Positions 23,741 through 33,641 of a stretch of DNA of 51,774 nucleotides are shown one piece after another. The DNA lies in the NCBI GenBank assembly GCA_031550125.1, contig JAVBOW010000022.1, positions 1 through 51,774 of the forward strand. The letters run 5' to 3'. Origin of the DNA: JAVBOW01 sp031550125 (GTDB taxonomy: Bacteria; Bacteroidota; Bacteroidia; Bacteroidales; Rikenellaceae). The position numbers and the translations under genes were made by a program. The notes beneath the pieces were generated by a model. That model searched no databases and had not been told where the DNA came from. It saw only the letters and a program-made list of their open reading frames with translations. Every line of letters starts with the position of its first letter. Position 1 is the first letter of the stretch.

Positions 23741-25852
23741 ATGAAAAAACTACTTCCCCTGTTGATCTTAACCGCACTGTCCGCCATGACCTCATGTAAA
23801 GAGAAGAACCGGGCCGAAAATCCGTTCTTCACCGAATGGCAAACGCCTTTCGGCGTGCCTCCCTTCGACCAGATAAAACCCGAACACTACAAGCCCGCCT
23901 TCGAGAAGGCGATGGAGCTGCATAACGCCGAGATAGACTCCATAGTGGCCAATGAGGCCGCACCCTCGTTCGATAACGTCATACTGGCGCTGGACAACAG
24001 CGGCGAGATGCTTTCGACGGTCTCGCGCGTATTCTTCCTGCTGTGCGAAGCCGACACCAACCCCGAGATGCAGGCCATAGAAGAGGATCTTTCGCCCGTG
24101 CTGGCCGCCCATTCCGACGGCATTATGCTCAACGACGCGCTCTTCGCCAAGGTGAAGGCCGTATACGACAACCCCGCGGCCATGGCCGGCGACTCGATGA
24201 AGCTGCGCCTTACCGAAAAAACATACAAGGGTTTCGTGCGCGCCGGAGCGCTCCTCGACCAGGAGCGTAAAAACAAACTCAAAACGATAAACGAACAGCT
24301 TTCCGCCGCAACCATCAAATTCAGCAACAACCTGCTGGCCGACAACGGCGGTTTCGAGATGGTCATAGAAACAGAAGAGGAACTCGCCGGTCTGCCCCCT
24401 ACGATAATATCCGCCGCGGCCGAGGCCGCCAAAGAGAAGGGATACGCGGAGAACAAATGCCTCTTCACGCTCGCCAAACCGAGCCTTATACCGTTCATTA
24501 CCTACTCCTCGAACCGCGACCTGCGCCAGAAGATCTACGAAGGTTACCTTAACCGCTGCAATCACGGCGATCAGAACGACAACAAGCAGGTTATAAACGA
24601 CATAATCCGTCTGCGTACGGAGAAGGCCCGCATGCTTGGTTTCGACAGCTGGGCAGCCTACGTCCTCGACGAGCAGATGGCCAAAACAACGGCCAACGTC
24701 TACGACCTGCTCGATGCGCTTTGGACGCCATCGCTCGCAAGCGCCAAACGCGAGCTGGTTGAAATGAAAGCGCTTATGGCCGCAGACGGACTCGACCCGG
24801 AAGATTTCCAGTCATGGGACTGGTGGTATTACGCAGAAAAGGTACGCAAGCAAAAATACGAACTCGACGAGGAGATGCTGCGTCCCTATTTCTCGCTCGA
24901 AAACGTACGTACGGGCATCTTCGCCCTGGCCAACCGCCTGTTCGGCGTGACTTTCCGTCCCGTAACCGTCCCGGTGTACAATAAGGAGTGCGTGGTTTAC
25001 GAAGCCCTCGACCGCGACATGAGCCACCTGGGTCTCATATACTTCGACTTCCACCCCCGAGCCGGGGCCAAAGGCGGCGGCGCATGGTGCGACGAATTCC
25101 GCAGCCAGTCTTACAAGAACGGCGTTAAGGTGGCGCCGATAGTCAATATCGTCTGCAACTTCACCCGCCCGGTCGGCTCTCAGCCCGCCCTTCTGAATCT
25201 CGACGAGGCCGAGACCCTTTTCCATGAATTCGGCCACGGACTGCATGCGCTCTTCGCCGACGTTCCATACAAAGGCCTCGGCGGCGTGGAACGCGATTTC
25301 GTGGAACTGCCCTCGCAGATACTGGAAAACTGGGCTTTCGAACCGGCCATGTTGCGCCAGTATGCAACCCACTACGCCACAGGCGCGATAATACCCGACT
25401 ACCTCATCGAAAAGATCCGCAACAGCTCGCTCTTCAACCAGGGCTTCATAACAACGGAATTCCTTGCCGCGGCCATATCCGACATGGATATACACTCAAC
25501 CGCTGAATATAAGCCCATAGACGTCAACGCCTTCGAAAAAGAATCGTTGAACGTGCGCCGCGGGCTGATAGAACAGATAGCCCCCCGCTACCGCTATCCC
25601 TATTTCAGCCACATATTCGACGGCGGATACTCGGCCGGATACTACAGCTACATATGGTCCGAGGTACTCGACAAAGACGCCTACGAAGCATTCGTCGAAA
25701 CCGGCGACATATTCAATCCCGACGTGGCCGCGGCCTTCCGCCGCGAGATACTCTCCAAAGGTGGCTCAGCCGACGGGATGGAACTCTATCATAACTTCCG
25801 CGGCAAAGCCCCCTCGCGCGAGCCGTTGCTCAAAGCCCGCGGACTGCTATAG
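23741..25852 (+). CDS. dcp: M3 family metallopeptidase, peptidyl-dipeptidase Dcp-like
   Basis: This 703-residue zinc peptidase has a signal peptide with a weak lipobox (MTSC, Cys19), so it is probably an envelope lipoprotein. The catalytic HEFGH is at 495-499 (zinc ligands His495 and His499, general base Glu496), and Glu522 in DFVELPSQ is the third zinc ligand at the spacing seen in thimet oligopeptidase and Dcp. The rest is the all-helical M3 fold. Dcp enzymes remove C-terminal dipeptides from oligopeptides. Length is normal (E. coli Dcp 681). It is divergent from rsmE. Its stop is 35 bases from the symmetry centre, and the mirror copy converges on it. Confidence 0.93.
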   Translation: MKKLLPLLILTALSAMTSCKEKNRAENPFFTEWQTPFGVPPFDQIKPEHYKPAFEKAMELHNAEIDSIVANEAAPSFDNVILALDNSGEMLSTVSRVFFLLCEADTNPEMQAIEEDLSPVLAAHSDGIMLNDALFAKVKAVYDNPAAMAGDSMKLRLTEKTYKGFVRAGALLDQERKNKLKTINEQLSAATIKFSNNLLADNGGFEMVIETEEELAGLPPTIISAAAEAAKEKGYAENKCLFTLAKPSLIPFITYSSNRDLRQKIYEGYLNRCNHGDQNDNKQVINDIIRLRTEKARMLGFDSWAAYVLDEQMAKTTANVYDLLDALWTPSLASAKRELVEMKALMAADGLDPEDFQSWDWWYYAEKVRKQKYELDEEMLRPYFSLENVRTGIFALANRLFGVTFRPVTVPVYNKECVVYEALDRDMSHLGLIYFDFHPRAGAKGGGAWCDEFRSQSYKNGVKVAPIVNIVCNFTRPVGSQPALLNLDEAETLFHEFGHGLHALFADVPYKGLGGVERDFVELPSQILENWAFEPAMLRQYATHYATGAIIPDYLIEKIRNSSLFNQGFITTEFLAAAISDMDIHSTAEYKPIDVNAFEKESLNVRRGLIEQIAPRYRYPYFSHIFDGGYSAGYYSYIWSEVLDKDAYEAFVETGDIFNPDVAAAFRREILSKGGSADGMELYHNFRGKAPSREPLLKARGLL

Positions 25853-25922
25853 CGCCCTATGGCGCGAGAAGAGGCGCAGCCCCGCGATCGCGGGGCTGCG
25901 CCTCTTCTCGCGCCATAGGGCG
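25853..25922. repeat. Symmetry centre: hinge hairpin between the two dcp copies
   Basis: These 70 bases separate the stop codons of the two converging peptidase copies and are wholly self-complementary about the 25887/25888 boundary. The inner core CCCGCGATCGCGGG has no unpaired loop bases. No T tract follows the stem on either side. A native dcp terminator hairpin here is the likely point at which the sequence folded back on itself. Confidence 0.9.
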
Positions 25923-28034
25923 CTATAGCAGTCCGCGGGCTTTGAGCAACGGCTCGCGCGAGGGGGCTTTGCCGCGGAAGTTATGATAGAGTTCCATCCC
26001 GTCGGCTGAGCCACCTTTGGAGAGTATCTCGCGGCGGAAGGCCGCGGCCACGTCGGGATTGAATATGTCGCCGGTTTCGACGAATGCTTCGTAGGCGTCT
26101 TTGTCGAGTACCTCGGACCATATGTAGCTGTAGTATCCGGCCGAGTATCCGCCGTCGAATATGTGGCTGAAATAGGGATAGCGGTAGCGGGGGGCTATCT
26201 GTTCTATCAGCCCGCGGCGCACGTTCAACGATTCTTTTTCGAAGGCGTTGACGTCTATGGGCTTATATTCAGCGGTTGAGTGTATATCCATGTCGGATAT
26301 GGCCGCGGCAAGGAATTCCGTTGTTATGAAGCCCTGGTTGAAGAGCGAGCTGTTGCGGATCTTTTCGATGAGGTAGTCGGGTATTATCGCGCCTGTGGCG
26401 TAGTGGGTTGCATACTGGCGCAACATGGCCGGTTCGAAAGCCCAGTTTTCCAGTATCTGCGAGGGCAGTTCCACGAAATCGCGTTCCACGCCGCCGAGGC
26501 CTTTGTATGGAACGTCGGCGAAGAGCGCATGCAGTCCGTGGCCGAATTCATGGAAAAGGGTCTCGGCCTCGTCGAGATTCAGAAGGGCGGGCTGAGAGCC
26601 GACCGGGCGGGTGAAGTTGCAGACGATATTGACTATCGGCGCCACCTTAACGCCGTTCTTGTAAGACTGGCTGCGGAATTCGTCGCACCATGCGCCGCCG
26701 CCTTTGGCCCCGGCTCGGGGGTGGAAGTCGAAGTATATGAGACCCAGGTGGCTCATGTCGCGGTCGAGGGCTTCGTAAACCACGCACTCCTTATTGTACA
26801 CCGGGACGGTTACGGGACGGAAAGTCACGCCGAACAGGCGGTTGGCCAGGGCGAAGATGCCCGTACGTACGTTTTCGAGCGAGAAATAGGGACGCAGCAT
26901 CTCCTCGTCGAGTTCGTATTTTTGCTTGCGTACCTTTTCTGCGTAATACCACCAGTCCCATGACTGGAAATCTTCCGGGTCGAGTCCGTCTGCGGCCATA
27001 AGCGCTTTCATTTCAACCAGCTCGCGTTTGGCGCTTGCGAGCGATGGCGTCCAAAGCGCATCGAGCAGGTCGTAGACGTTGGCCGTTGTTTTGGCCATCT
27101 GCTCGTCGAGGACGTAGGCTGCCCAGCTGTCGAAACCAAGCATGCGGGCCTTCTCCGTACGCAGACGGATTATGTCGTTTATAACCTGCTTGTTGTCGTT
27201 CTGATCGCCGTGATTGCAGCGGTTAAGGTAACCTTCGTAGATCTTCTGGCGCAGGTCGCGGTTCGAGGAGTAGGTAATGAACGGTATAAGGCTCGGTTTG
27301 GCGAGCGTGAAGAGGCATTTGTTCTCCGCGTATCCCTTCTCTTTGGCGGCCTCGGCCGCGGCGGATATTATCGTAGGGGGCAGACCGGCGAGTTCCTCTT
27401 CTGTTTCTATGACCATCTCGAAACCGCCGTTGTCGGCCAGCAGGTTGTTGCTGAATTTGATGGTTGCGGCGGAAAGCTGTTCGTTTATCGTTTTGAGTTT
27501 GTTTTTACGCTCCTGGTCGAGGAGCGCTCCGGCGCGCACGAAACCCTTGTATGTTTTTTCGGTAAGGCGCAGCTTCATCGAGTCGCCGGCCATGGCCGCG
27601 GGGTTGTCGTATACGGCCTTCACCTTGGCGAAGAGCGCGTCGTTGAGCATAATGCCGTCGGAATGGGCGGCCAGCACGGGCGAAAGATCCTCTTCTATGG
27701 CCTGCATCTCGGGGTTGGTGTCGGCTTCGCACAGCAGGAAGAATACGCGCGAGACCGTCGAAAGCATCTCGCCGCTGTTGTCCAGCGCCAGTATGACGTT
27801 ATCGAACGAGGGTGCGGCCTCATTGGCCACTATGGAGTCTATCTCGGCGTTATGCAGCTCCATCGCCTTCTCGAAGGCGGGCTTGTAGTGTTCGGGTTTT
27901 ATCTGGTCGAAGGGAGGCACGCCGAAAGGCGTTTGCCATTCGGTGAAGAACGGATTTTCGGCCCGGTTCTTCTCTTTACATGAGGTCATGGCGGACAGTG
28001 CGGTTAAGATCAACAGGGGAAGTAGTTTTTTCAT
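25923..28034 (-). CDS. dcp: M3 metallopeptidase Dcp-like (mirror copy)
   Basis: Identical 703-residue product to the gene at 23741-25852, with HEFGH at 495-499 and Glu522. It converges on its twin across the hinge, an arrangement that would yield long self-complementary transcripts if real. Confidence 0.88.
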   Translation of the reverse strand: MKKLLPLLILTALSAMTSCKEKNRAENPFFTEWQTPFGVPPFDQIKPEHYKPAFEKAMELHNAEIDSIVANEAAPSFDNVILALDNSGEMLSTVSRVFFLLCEADTNPEMQAIEEDLSPVLAAHSDGIMLNDALFAKVKAVYDNPAAMAGDSMKLRLTEKTYKGFVRAGALLDQERKNKLKTINEQLSAATIKFSNNLLADNGGFEMVIETEEELAGLPPTIISAAAEAAKEKGYAENKCLFTLAKPSLIPFITYSSNRDLRQKIYEGYLNRCNHGDQNDNKQVINDIIRLRTEKARMLGFDSWAAYVLDEQMAKTTANVYDLLDALWTPSLASAKRELVEMKALMAADGLDPEDFQSWDWWYYAEKVRKQKYELDEEMLRPYFSLENVRTGIFALANRLFGVTFRPVTVPVYNKECVVYEALDRDMSHLGLIYFDFHPRAGAKGGGAWCDEFRSQSYKNGVKVAPIVNIVCNFTRPVGSQPALLNLDEAETLFHEFGHGLHALFADVPYKGLGGVERDFVELPSQILENWAFEPAMLRQYATHYATGAIIPDYLIEKIRNSSLFNQGFITTEFLAAAISDMDIHSTAEYKPIDVNAFEKESLNVRRGLIEQIAPRYRYPYFSHIFDGGYSAGYYSYIWSEVLDKDAYEAFVETGDIFNPDVAAAFRREILSKGGSADGMELYHNFRGKAPSREPLLKARGLL

Positions 28035-28051
28035 ATCTTCTGCGGTTTTTT

Positions 28052-28067
28052 TATCTTTGCAAAGTTA
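28052..28067. promoter_or_regulatory. Face-to-face -7 boxes (mirror copy)
   Basis: Mirror of 23708-23723. TATCTTTG (28052-28059) serves rsmE on the plus strand; CAAAGTTA (28060-28067) serves the peptidase on the minus strand. Confidence 0.6.
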
Positions 28068-28086
28068 TACGATTATTTGATAAGTT

Positions 28087-28791
28087 ATGCAACTTTTTTA
28101 TGCCCCCGGCATCACCCTGCCACGATACGTTTTACCGGCCGAGGAGTCGGCGCATGCCGTCAGGGTTTTGCGCCTTCCTGTGGGCGGGGAGTTGCATATT
28201 ACCGACGGTCGCGGCAATATCTACGCCGCCAGGGTGGTTAGGGCCGATCCCCGTGGGTGCGAGGTGGAGGTGACGGACGTCTCGGAGAACCACGAGCCGC
28301 TGCCCTATTCGCTTACGGTTGCCGTAGCCCCCACCAAGAACGCCGACCGTTTCGAATGGTTCCTGGAGAAGGCCGTCGAGGTGGGCGTGGATCGCATCGT
28401 CCCGCTCGAATGCAGTCGTTCCGAGAGGCGCGCGCTGAGGGGCGACAGGGCGTTGAAGGTGGTTACCGAGGCCGTTAAGCAGTCGCTCAAGGCCTACCAT
28501 CCCGTGCTGGACGATATGACGCCGTTCGAGAAGGTCGTTCGCATGCCGTTCGAGGGGGTCAAGATGATAGCCCACTGCTCCGAAGGCGATAAGGTGTGGA
28601 TAGGGGACTGCATCCGTGAAGGGGTCCCTGCGCTGGCGCTCATAGGGCCTGAGGGCGATTTTTCGCCGGCCGAGGTGGCTCTGGCCCTGGAAAACGGTTT
28701 CACGGCCGTTACGCTCGGGCGGTCGAGGCTGCGCACGGAGACGGCGGCCCTGGCGACCGTATTCGCGTTCCATGATTTTTTCAGATTATGA
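28087..28791 (+). CDS. rsmE: 16S rRNA m3U1498 methyltransferase RsmE (mirror copy)
   Basis: Identical 234-residue product to 22984-23688, with the SPOUT knot motifs at 186-196 and 210-222. It leads the plus-strand rsmE-mutS2-murF/alr-RsmI-like unit and overlaps mutS2 by 4 bases. Confidence 0.9.
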   Translation: MQLFYAPGITLPRYVLPAEESAHAVRVLRLPVGGELHITDGRGNIYAARVVRADPRGCEVEVTDVSENHEPLPYSLTVAVAPTKNADRFEWFLEKAVEVGVDRIVPLECSRSERRALRGDRALKVVTEAVKQSLKAYHPVLDDMTPFEKVVRMPFEGVKMIAHCSEGDKVWIGDCIREGVPALALIGPEGDFSPAEVALALENGFTAVTLGRSRLRTETAALATVFAFHDFFRL

Positions 28792-31262
28792 CATCTTTCG
28801 AAGACAAGATAGGTTTCCGCCGCGTCCGGGCGCAGGTAGCGGCGCTGTGTACCACCGCAGGCGGACGTGAGAAACTCGCCGCGCAGCTCTTTTCCGCCTC
28901 GGCGCAGGAGATAGGCCATCGCCTGGCGCTGGCCGACCAGCTGCGCGGCCTGCTGATGATGCAGACGGGTTTCCCCACGGGCGAGTATGCCGACATAACC
29001 GGCATCGCGGCCAAGGCCGCCGTGGAAGGGGCCTTCCTGGACGAGGCCCAGATGGCTCTTCTGCGCGCCGGGCTGGAAGTGTCGGGGCAGATGGCCGGGT
29101 TTATAGCCTCGCAGCCCGAGGGCGAGTGCGACGGGCTGAAAGAGTTGGCTTCGGCCACAAGCGACCTTAGCCACGTCATTCGCGGAATAGACCGCATAAT
29201 CGACCGTTTCGGACAAGTACGCGATAGCGCTTCGGCCGAACTTGCGTCGCTGCGCCGTTCCATCCGCGAAAGCGAGGGACTGGCCGAGAAGCGCCTGAGG
29301 GCGGTACTCTCCAAGGCTCAGGCGGACGGGTTGGTGGATGCCGACGCGTCGCTCTCGGTACGCGAAGGACGCACTGTGATCCCGGTGTCCGCGACCAACA
29401 AACGCAAGATAAACGGATTCGTCCTCGACGAGTCGGCCACGGGCCGGACGGTGTACATAGAGCCGGTGGAGGTGGTGGAGATAAATAACCGCCTGCGCGA
29501 GCTGGAATACGCCGAGCGGCGCGAGGTGGTGCGCCTGCTTACGGAATTCACCGCGTCGCTTGCACCCGACGTCGAGTCCATCTCTTCGGCGGCTGATTTC
29601 ATAACCACAATGGACATGCTCAGGGCCAAGGCTTCGCACGCGCTGGCAAACAGCTATGTGAAGCCCATCGTTTCGCACGACGGCCGCCTGGAGTTGCGCC
29701 GGGCGCGCCATCCGCTTCTGGAGCAGACGCTCGCGCGCGAGGGCAAGCAGATAGTGCCGCTCGACATGCGCCTTACGCGCGAGAAGCGCATACTGGTCAT
29801 CTCCGGGCCGAACGCTGGCGGTAAGTCGGTGTGCTTAAAGACGGTGGGGATAGTCCAGTTCATGTTTCAGTGCGGTTTTCTCGTACCCGTTTCCGAAAAT
29901 TCGGAGTTGCCGGTCTTCGAAACGCTGCACATAGATATCGGCGACGACCAATCCATAGACAACGACCTCAGTACCTACTCGTCGCACCTGCAGAATATGA
30001 AGCGCATGCTTTCGTCGGCCGGACACCGGTCGCTGGTGCTTATAGACGAATTCGGCACGGGGACGGAACCCGTAATCGGCGGAGCCATAGCCGAGGCCAT
30101 CCTCGAAAAACTGGAAAGCAAAGGGTGCATGGGTGTGATAACCACCCACTATTCCAACCTTAAATACTACGCTGCCAACGCCCGCGGGGTGGTCAACGGA
30201 GCGATGACCTTCGACGTGCAGAACATCCGCCCGCTCTTCAGCCTCGAAATGGGTACTCCCGGCAGCTCTTTCGCCGTGGAGATCGCGCGCAAGATAGGCC
30301 TGCCGGAAGAGATCATAGCCTCGGCTTCGCAAAAGGCCGGCAGCGACCAGATGAAGGTGGAGACGCTCCTGCGCCAAGCCGCCCGCGACAAACGATACTG
30401 GGAGCAGAGGCGCGAGAGCATACGCCTGGCCGAGAGGCGTATAGAGGAACTCGAATCCAGATACGAGTCCGAACTGTCCAAAATAAAACAGGAACGCGCG
30501 AGGATAATAAAAGGTGCGAAAGAGCAGGCGGAACAACTTACTTCCCAGGCGAATAAACAGATAGAGAACACCATACGGGAGATCCGCGAAAGCCAGGCCG
30601 ATAAGGAGAGGGTGCGTTTCGCGCGCCGCGGGCTTGAGGATTTCCGTCGCGAACTCGACGCCGAAGACGCCTCGGCCGACAGCGTGGCCATAGAGTCGCA
30701 GATGGAACGTATAAAGGAGCGTCAGCGACGCCGCGCCGAGCGCAAGGGAGAACGCAAGGTGGAGAAGGTGGAGATAGCCGAAACCGCCGTTTCCGTGATA
30801 GCTCCCGGCAGTAAAGTACGCATAACCGACCAGCAGGCCGTGGGCGAGGTGATAGATATAAAAGGTAAAAAGGCGGAAGTGGCTTTCGGCCAGCTGCGCA
30901 CCACGGTGGCCCTCGACCGTCTGGAGTGGATATCCGGCGCAGAGTACAAACAGGCGGCGCGTCCTGCGCGATCCACGATAAAGGTAAGCGAAGAGGTTTC
31001 GCAGCGCCGCCTGAATTTCAGCCAGAACATAGACCTGCGCGGCATGCGCGCCGCCGAGGCGCTCGAAAGGATAGAGCAGTATATGGACGACGCGCTGATG
31101 GTTGGAGCCAGTCAGGTACGTATATTGCATGGCAAGGGAACCGGGGCGCTCAAAGAGGAGATACGCCGTTACCTTAAAACCATGCCCGATGTGGAGAGCG
31201 CCTCGGACGAGCATGTCGATCTGGGTGGGGCGGGAATAACGGTGGTTAAATTCAAGCAATAA
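28788..31262 (+). CDS. mutS2: Endonuclease MutS2 with Smr domain (mirror copy)
   Basis: Identical 824-residue product to 20513-22987. Walker A GPNAGGKS is at 29805-29828, and the Smr domain is encoded from about 31026. Confidence 0.9.
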   Translation: MTSFEDKIGFRRVRAQVAALCTTAGGREKLAAQLFSASAQEIGHRLALADQLRGLLMMQTGFPTGEYADITGIAAKAAVEGAFLDEAQMALLRAGLEVSGQMAGFIASQPEGECDGLKELASATSDLSHVIRGIDRIIDRFGQVRDSASAELASLRRSIRESEGLAEKRLRAVLSKAQADGLVDADASLSVREGRTVIPVSATNKRKINGFVLDESATGRTVYIEPVEVVEINNRLRELEYAERREVVRLLTEFTASLAPDVESISSAADFITTMDMLRAKASHALANSYVKPIVSHDGRLELRRARHPLLEQTLAREGKQIVPLDMRLTREKRILVISGPNAGGKSVCLKTVGIVQFMFQCGFLVPVSENSELPVFETLHIDIGDDQSIDNDLSTYSSHLQNMKRMLSSAGHRSLVLIDEFGTGTEPVIGGAIAEAILEKLESKGCMGVITTHYSNLKYYAANARGVVNGAMTFDVQNIRPLFSLEMGTPGSSFAVEIARKIGLPEEIIASASQKAGSDQMKVETLLRQAARDKRYWEQRRESIRLAERRIEELESRYESELSKIKQERARIIKGAKEQAEQLTSQANKQIENTIREIRESQADKERVRFARRGLEDFRRELDAEDASADSVAIESQMERIKERQRRRAERKGERKVEKVEIAETAVSVIAPGSKVRITDQQAVGEVIDIKGKKAEVAFGQLRTTVALDRLEWISGAEYKQAARPARSTIKVSEEVSQRRLNFSQNIDLRGMRAAEALERIEQYMDDALMVGASQVRILHGKGTGALKEEIRRYLKTMPDVESASDEHVDLGGAGITVVKFKQ

Positions 31263-31268
31263 TTTGCT

Positions 31269-33641
31269 ATGGAATATCTGTTGAGCAAAATATCCGATAT
31301 ATGCGGCGGGAGGTTCGAAGGACGCGACCACACCTGCCGCGCGGCATTTACCGATTCGCGCAGCGCGGCGCAGACCGACGGGGCGCTCTTCTTCGCCATC
31401 GCGGGGGTCAACCATGACGGACACGACTATATAGGCGCGCTTTACGAGCGCGGCGCGAGGGCTTTCGTCGTGGAGCGTCCTGTGGATGCCGGCGCGTGGC
31501 CCGAGGCCGGTTTCGTGCATGTAGGCAGCAGTGTGGCGGCCTTGCAGGCCCTGGCCGCGCATCACCGCAACGCCTTCGGCGGCATAGTGGTGGCCGTCAC
31601 CGGCAGCAACGGCAAGACGGTGGTCAAGGAGTGGGCGGCCCAGATAGCTCCCCATTGCATGAAGATGGCGCGCAGTCCGCGCAGCTACAATTCGCAGATA
31701 GGCGTGCCGCTGTCCGTGCTGATGATAAACGGCGACGAGGACGTGGCGCTGATAGAGGCGGGGATATCGCGCCCGGGCGAGATGGCGCGGCTGGAGGCTG
31801 TGATCCGTCCCGACATAGGCATAATAACCAATATAGGCGATTCCCACCAGGAGAACTTTTCGAGCCTGGGGCAGAAACTGGCTGAAAAACTAGTGCTTTT
31901 CAAACATGCCAGAAAGGTGATCTACAACAGCCGTTATACAAGGATAGAACGCGCCCTGAAACACCTGCGCGGGGTAAAGCTCGTAGACGCCGCCGCGCAG
32001 AAAGAGGCCTATGCGCATTTTTCCGAGCGAACGGCGCAGGAGAACGCCGCCTCGGTGGTGGCGCTTTACGACACGCTCGGCTATCCCCATGTGGAGACGG
32101 TGTCGAGGCTGGCGCTGCTGCAGCCCGTGGCCATGCGGCTCGAACTCAGGGAGGGGATAGCCGGCTCGGTGATAATAAACGACTCTTACAATTCCGATAT
32201 CAATTCGCTCTCCATCGCGCTCGACTACCTGCGCAGCGTCGCCGGTGGCAAGCCCAAGATGCTGGTCATATCCGACATCCTCGAAAGCGGCCTGCCGGAC
32301 AGGGAGCTTTACGCCAAGGTGGCCCGTATGGTTGCCGATTCGGGCGTTGGGCACTTGGTAGGCATAGGCGACCGCATACGCCGTTACGCCCATCTCTTCG
32401 AGTGCGAACATGAATTCCATCCCACCACGGAGAGCTATATAGCCTCCATGGAACAGAGCGGCATTGCCGGACAGACCATCCTGCTGAAGGGCAACCGCGC
32501 CTCGCAGTTCGAAAAACTCAGCCACGCCCTGCAGCTCAAGACGCACACCACCACGCTCGAGGTGGATCTGGACGCCATGGCGCATAACCTTGGTTATCTG
32601 CGGACCAAGGCGGGCGCAGGGGTCAAGGTCATGGCCATGATCAAGGCGCTCTCCTACGGCAACGGCGGTTTCGAAGTGGCGGCCATGTTGCAGCGCCAGG
32701 GGGTAGACTATCTTGCCGTAGCCTTCGCCGACGAGGGCATGATGTTGCGTCAGAGGGGTATAACGGCTCCCATAGTGGTGCTTAACGCCGATCAGGACAG
32801 TTTCGACGTGATGATAGAGGGAAGGCTCGAACCGGAGATCTACAGCCACGCCTCGCTGGGAGCCTTTATGGACGCCCTGACGCGCCATTCCGAGACGGAC
32901 TATCCCATACACATAAAGCTGGATACGGGCATGCACCGCCTGGGCTTCGAGGAGGCCGACGTCGATTCGCTCATCAGCCGCCTCACGGCAGGCAGGATGG
33001 TGCGGGTCGCGAGCGTATTCTCGCATCTGGCCGCCTCGGACGAGGCGCAGCACGACGGTTTCACTCAACAGCAGACGCTGCTCTTCGATTGTCTGAGCGG
33101 CCGCATAGCCGCCGCCCTTCCGTATCCCGTTTTGCGCCACCTGTCGAACAGCGCGGCCATCGAGCGCGTCCCCGAGGCGCGTTTCGACATGGTGCGTCTG
33201 GGTATAGGGCTTTATGGCGTGAGTGCGGTGGACGACGCATCGCTGCGTCCCGTGAGCGCTCTCCGGAGCCGCATAGTGCAGATAAAGGAGATCCCGGCGG
33301 GGCAAACGGTGGGTTACGGCCGCGCAGGACGCATAGATTCCCCCAGGCGCATAGCCACCGTCCCCATAGGATACGCCGACGGGCTGAGGCGCAGCCTCTC
33401 CAACGGCGCGTGGAGCATGTTGGCATCTGGTCGCCCGGCTCCCATAGTGGGCCGCGTGTGTATGGACACCTGCATGATAGACATAACGGACATCGACGCC
33501 TCTGAGGGCGATCAGGTCACGGTCTTCGGCCCCGAGCCGGGCTATCGCGTGCAGGATATGGCCGCCGCGTCCGGGACGATAGCCTACGAGATAATGACGG
33601 GCATATCGGCCCGAGTAAAACGCATTTACACAAGGGAGTGA
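31269..33641 (+). CDS. MurF ligase / alanine racemase fusion (mirror copy)
   Basis: Identical 790-residue product to 18134-20506. The racemase half begins near 32541; the PLP lysine codon is 32643-32645 and the catalytic tyrosine codon is 33315-33317. Confidence 0.9.
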   Translation: MEYLLSKISDICGGRFEGRDHTCRAAFTDSRSAAQTDGALFFAIAGVNHDGHDYIGALYERGARAFVVERPVDAGAWPEAGFVHVGSSVAALQALAAHHRNAFGGIVVAVTGSNGKTVVKEWAAQIAPHCMKMARSPRSYNSQIGVPLSVLMINGDEDVALIEAGISRPGEMARLEAVIRPDIGIITNIGDSHQENFSSLGQKLAEKLVLFKHARKVIYNSRYTRIERALKHLRGVKLVDAAAQKEAYAHFSERTAQENAASVVALYDTLGYPHVETVSRLALLQPVAMRLELREGIAGSVIINDSYNSDINSLSIALDYLRSVAGGKPKMLVISDILESGLPDRELYAKVARMVADSGVGHLVGIGDRIRRYAHLFECEHEFHPTTESYIASMEQSGIAGQTILLKGNRASQFEKLSHALQLKTHTTTLEVDLDAMAHNLGYLRTKAGAGVKVMAMIKALSYGNGGFEVAAMLQRQGVDYLAVAFADEGMMLRQRGITAPIVVLNADQDSFDVMIEGRLEPEIYSHASLGAFMDALTRHSETDYPIHIKLDTGMHRLGFEEADVDSLISRLTAGRMVRVASVFSHLAASDEAQHDGFTQQQTLLFDCLSGRIAAALPYPVLRHLSNSAAIERVPEARFDMVRLGIGLYGVSAVDDASLRPVSALRSRIVQIKEIPAGQTVGYGRAGRIDSPRRIATVPIGYADGLRRSLSNGAWSMLASGRPAPIVGRVCMDTCMIDITDIDASEGDQVTVFGPEPGYRVQDMAAASGTIAYEIMTGISARVKRIYTRE

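Larger units (their letters stand above)
1..25887 (+). repeat. Left arm of a window-length perfect inverted repeat
   Basis: This arm is the reverse complement of 25888-51774. The first bases (AAAATTACTACCTTTG) and the last bases (CAAAGGTAGTAATTTT) of the window are complementary, and all genes recur on the opposite strand with identical products at positions that sum to 51775. Non-coding stretches that I compared also match exactly. A perfect 25.9-kb inverted repeat with no spacer most likely comes from a fold-back contig. Confidence 0.97.
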
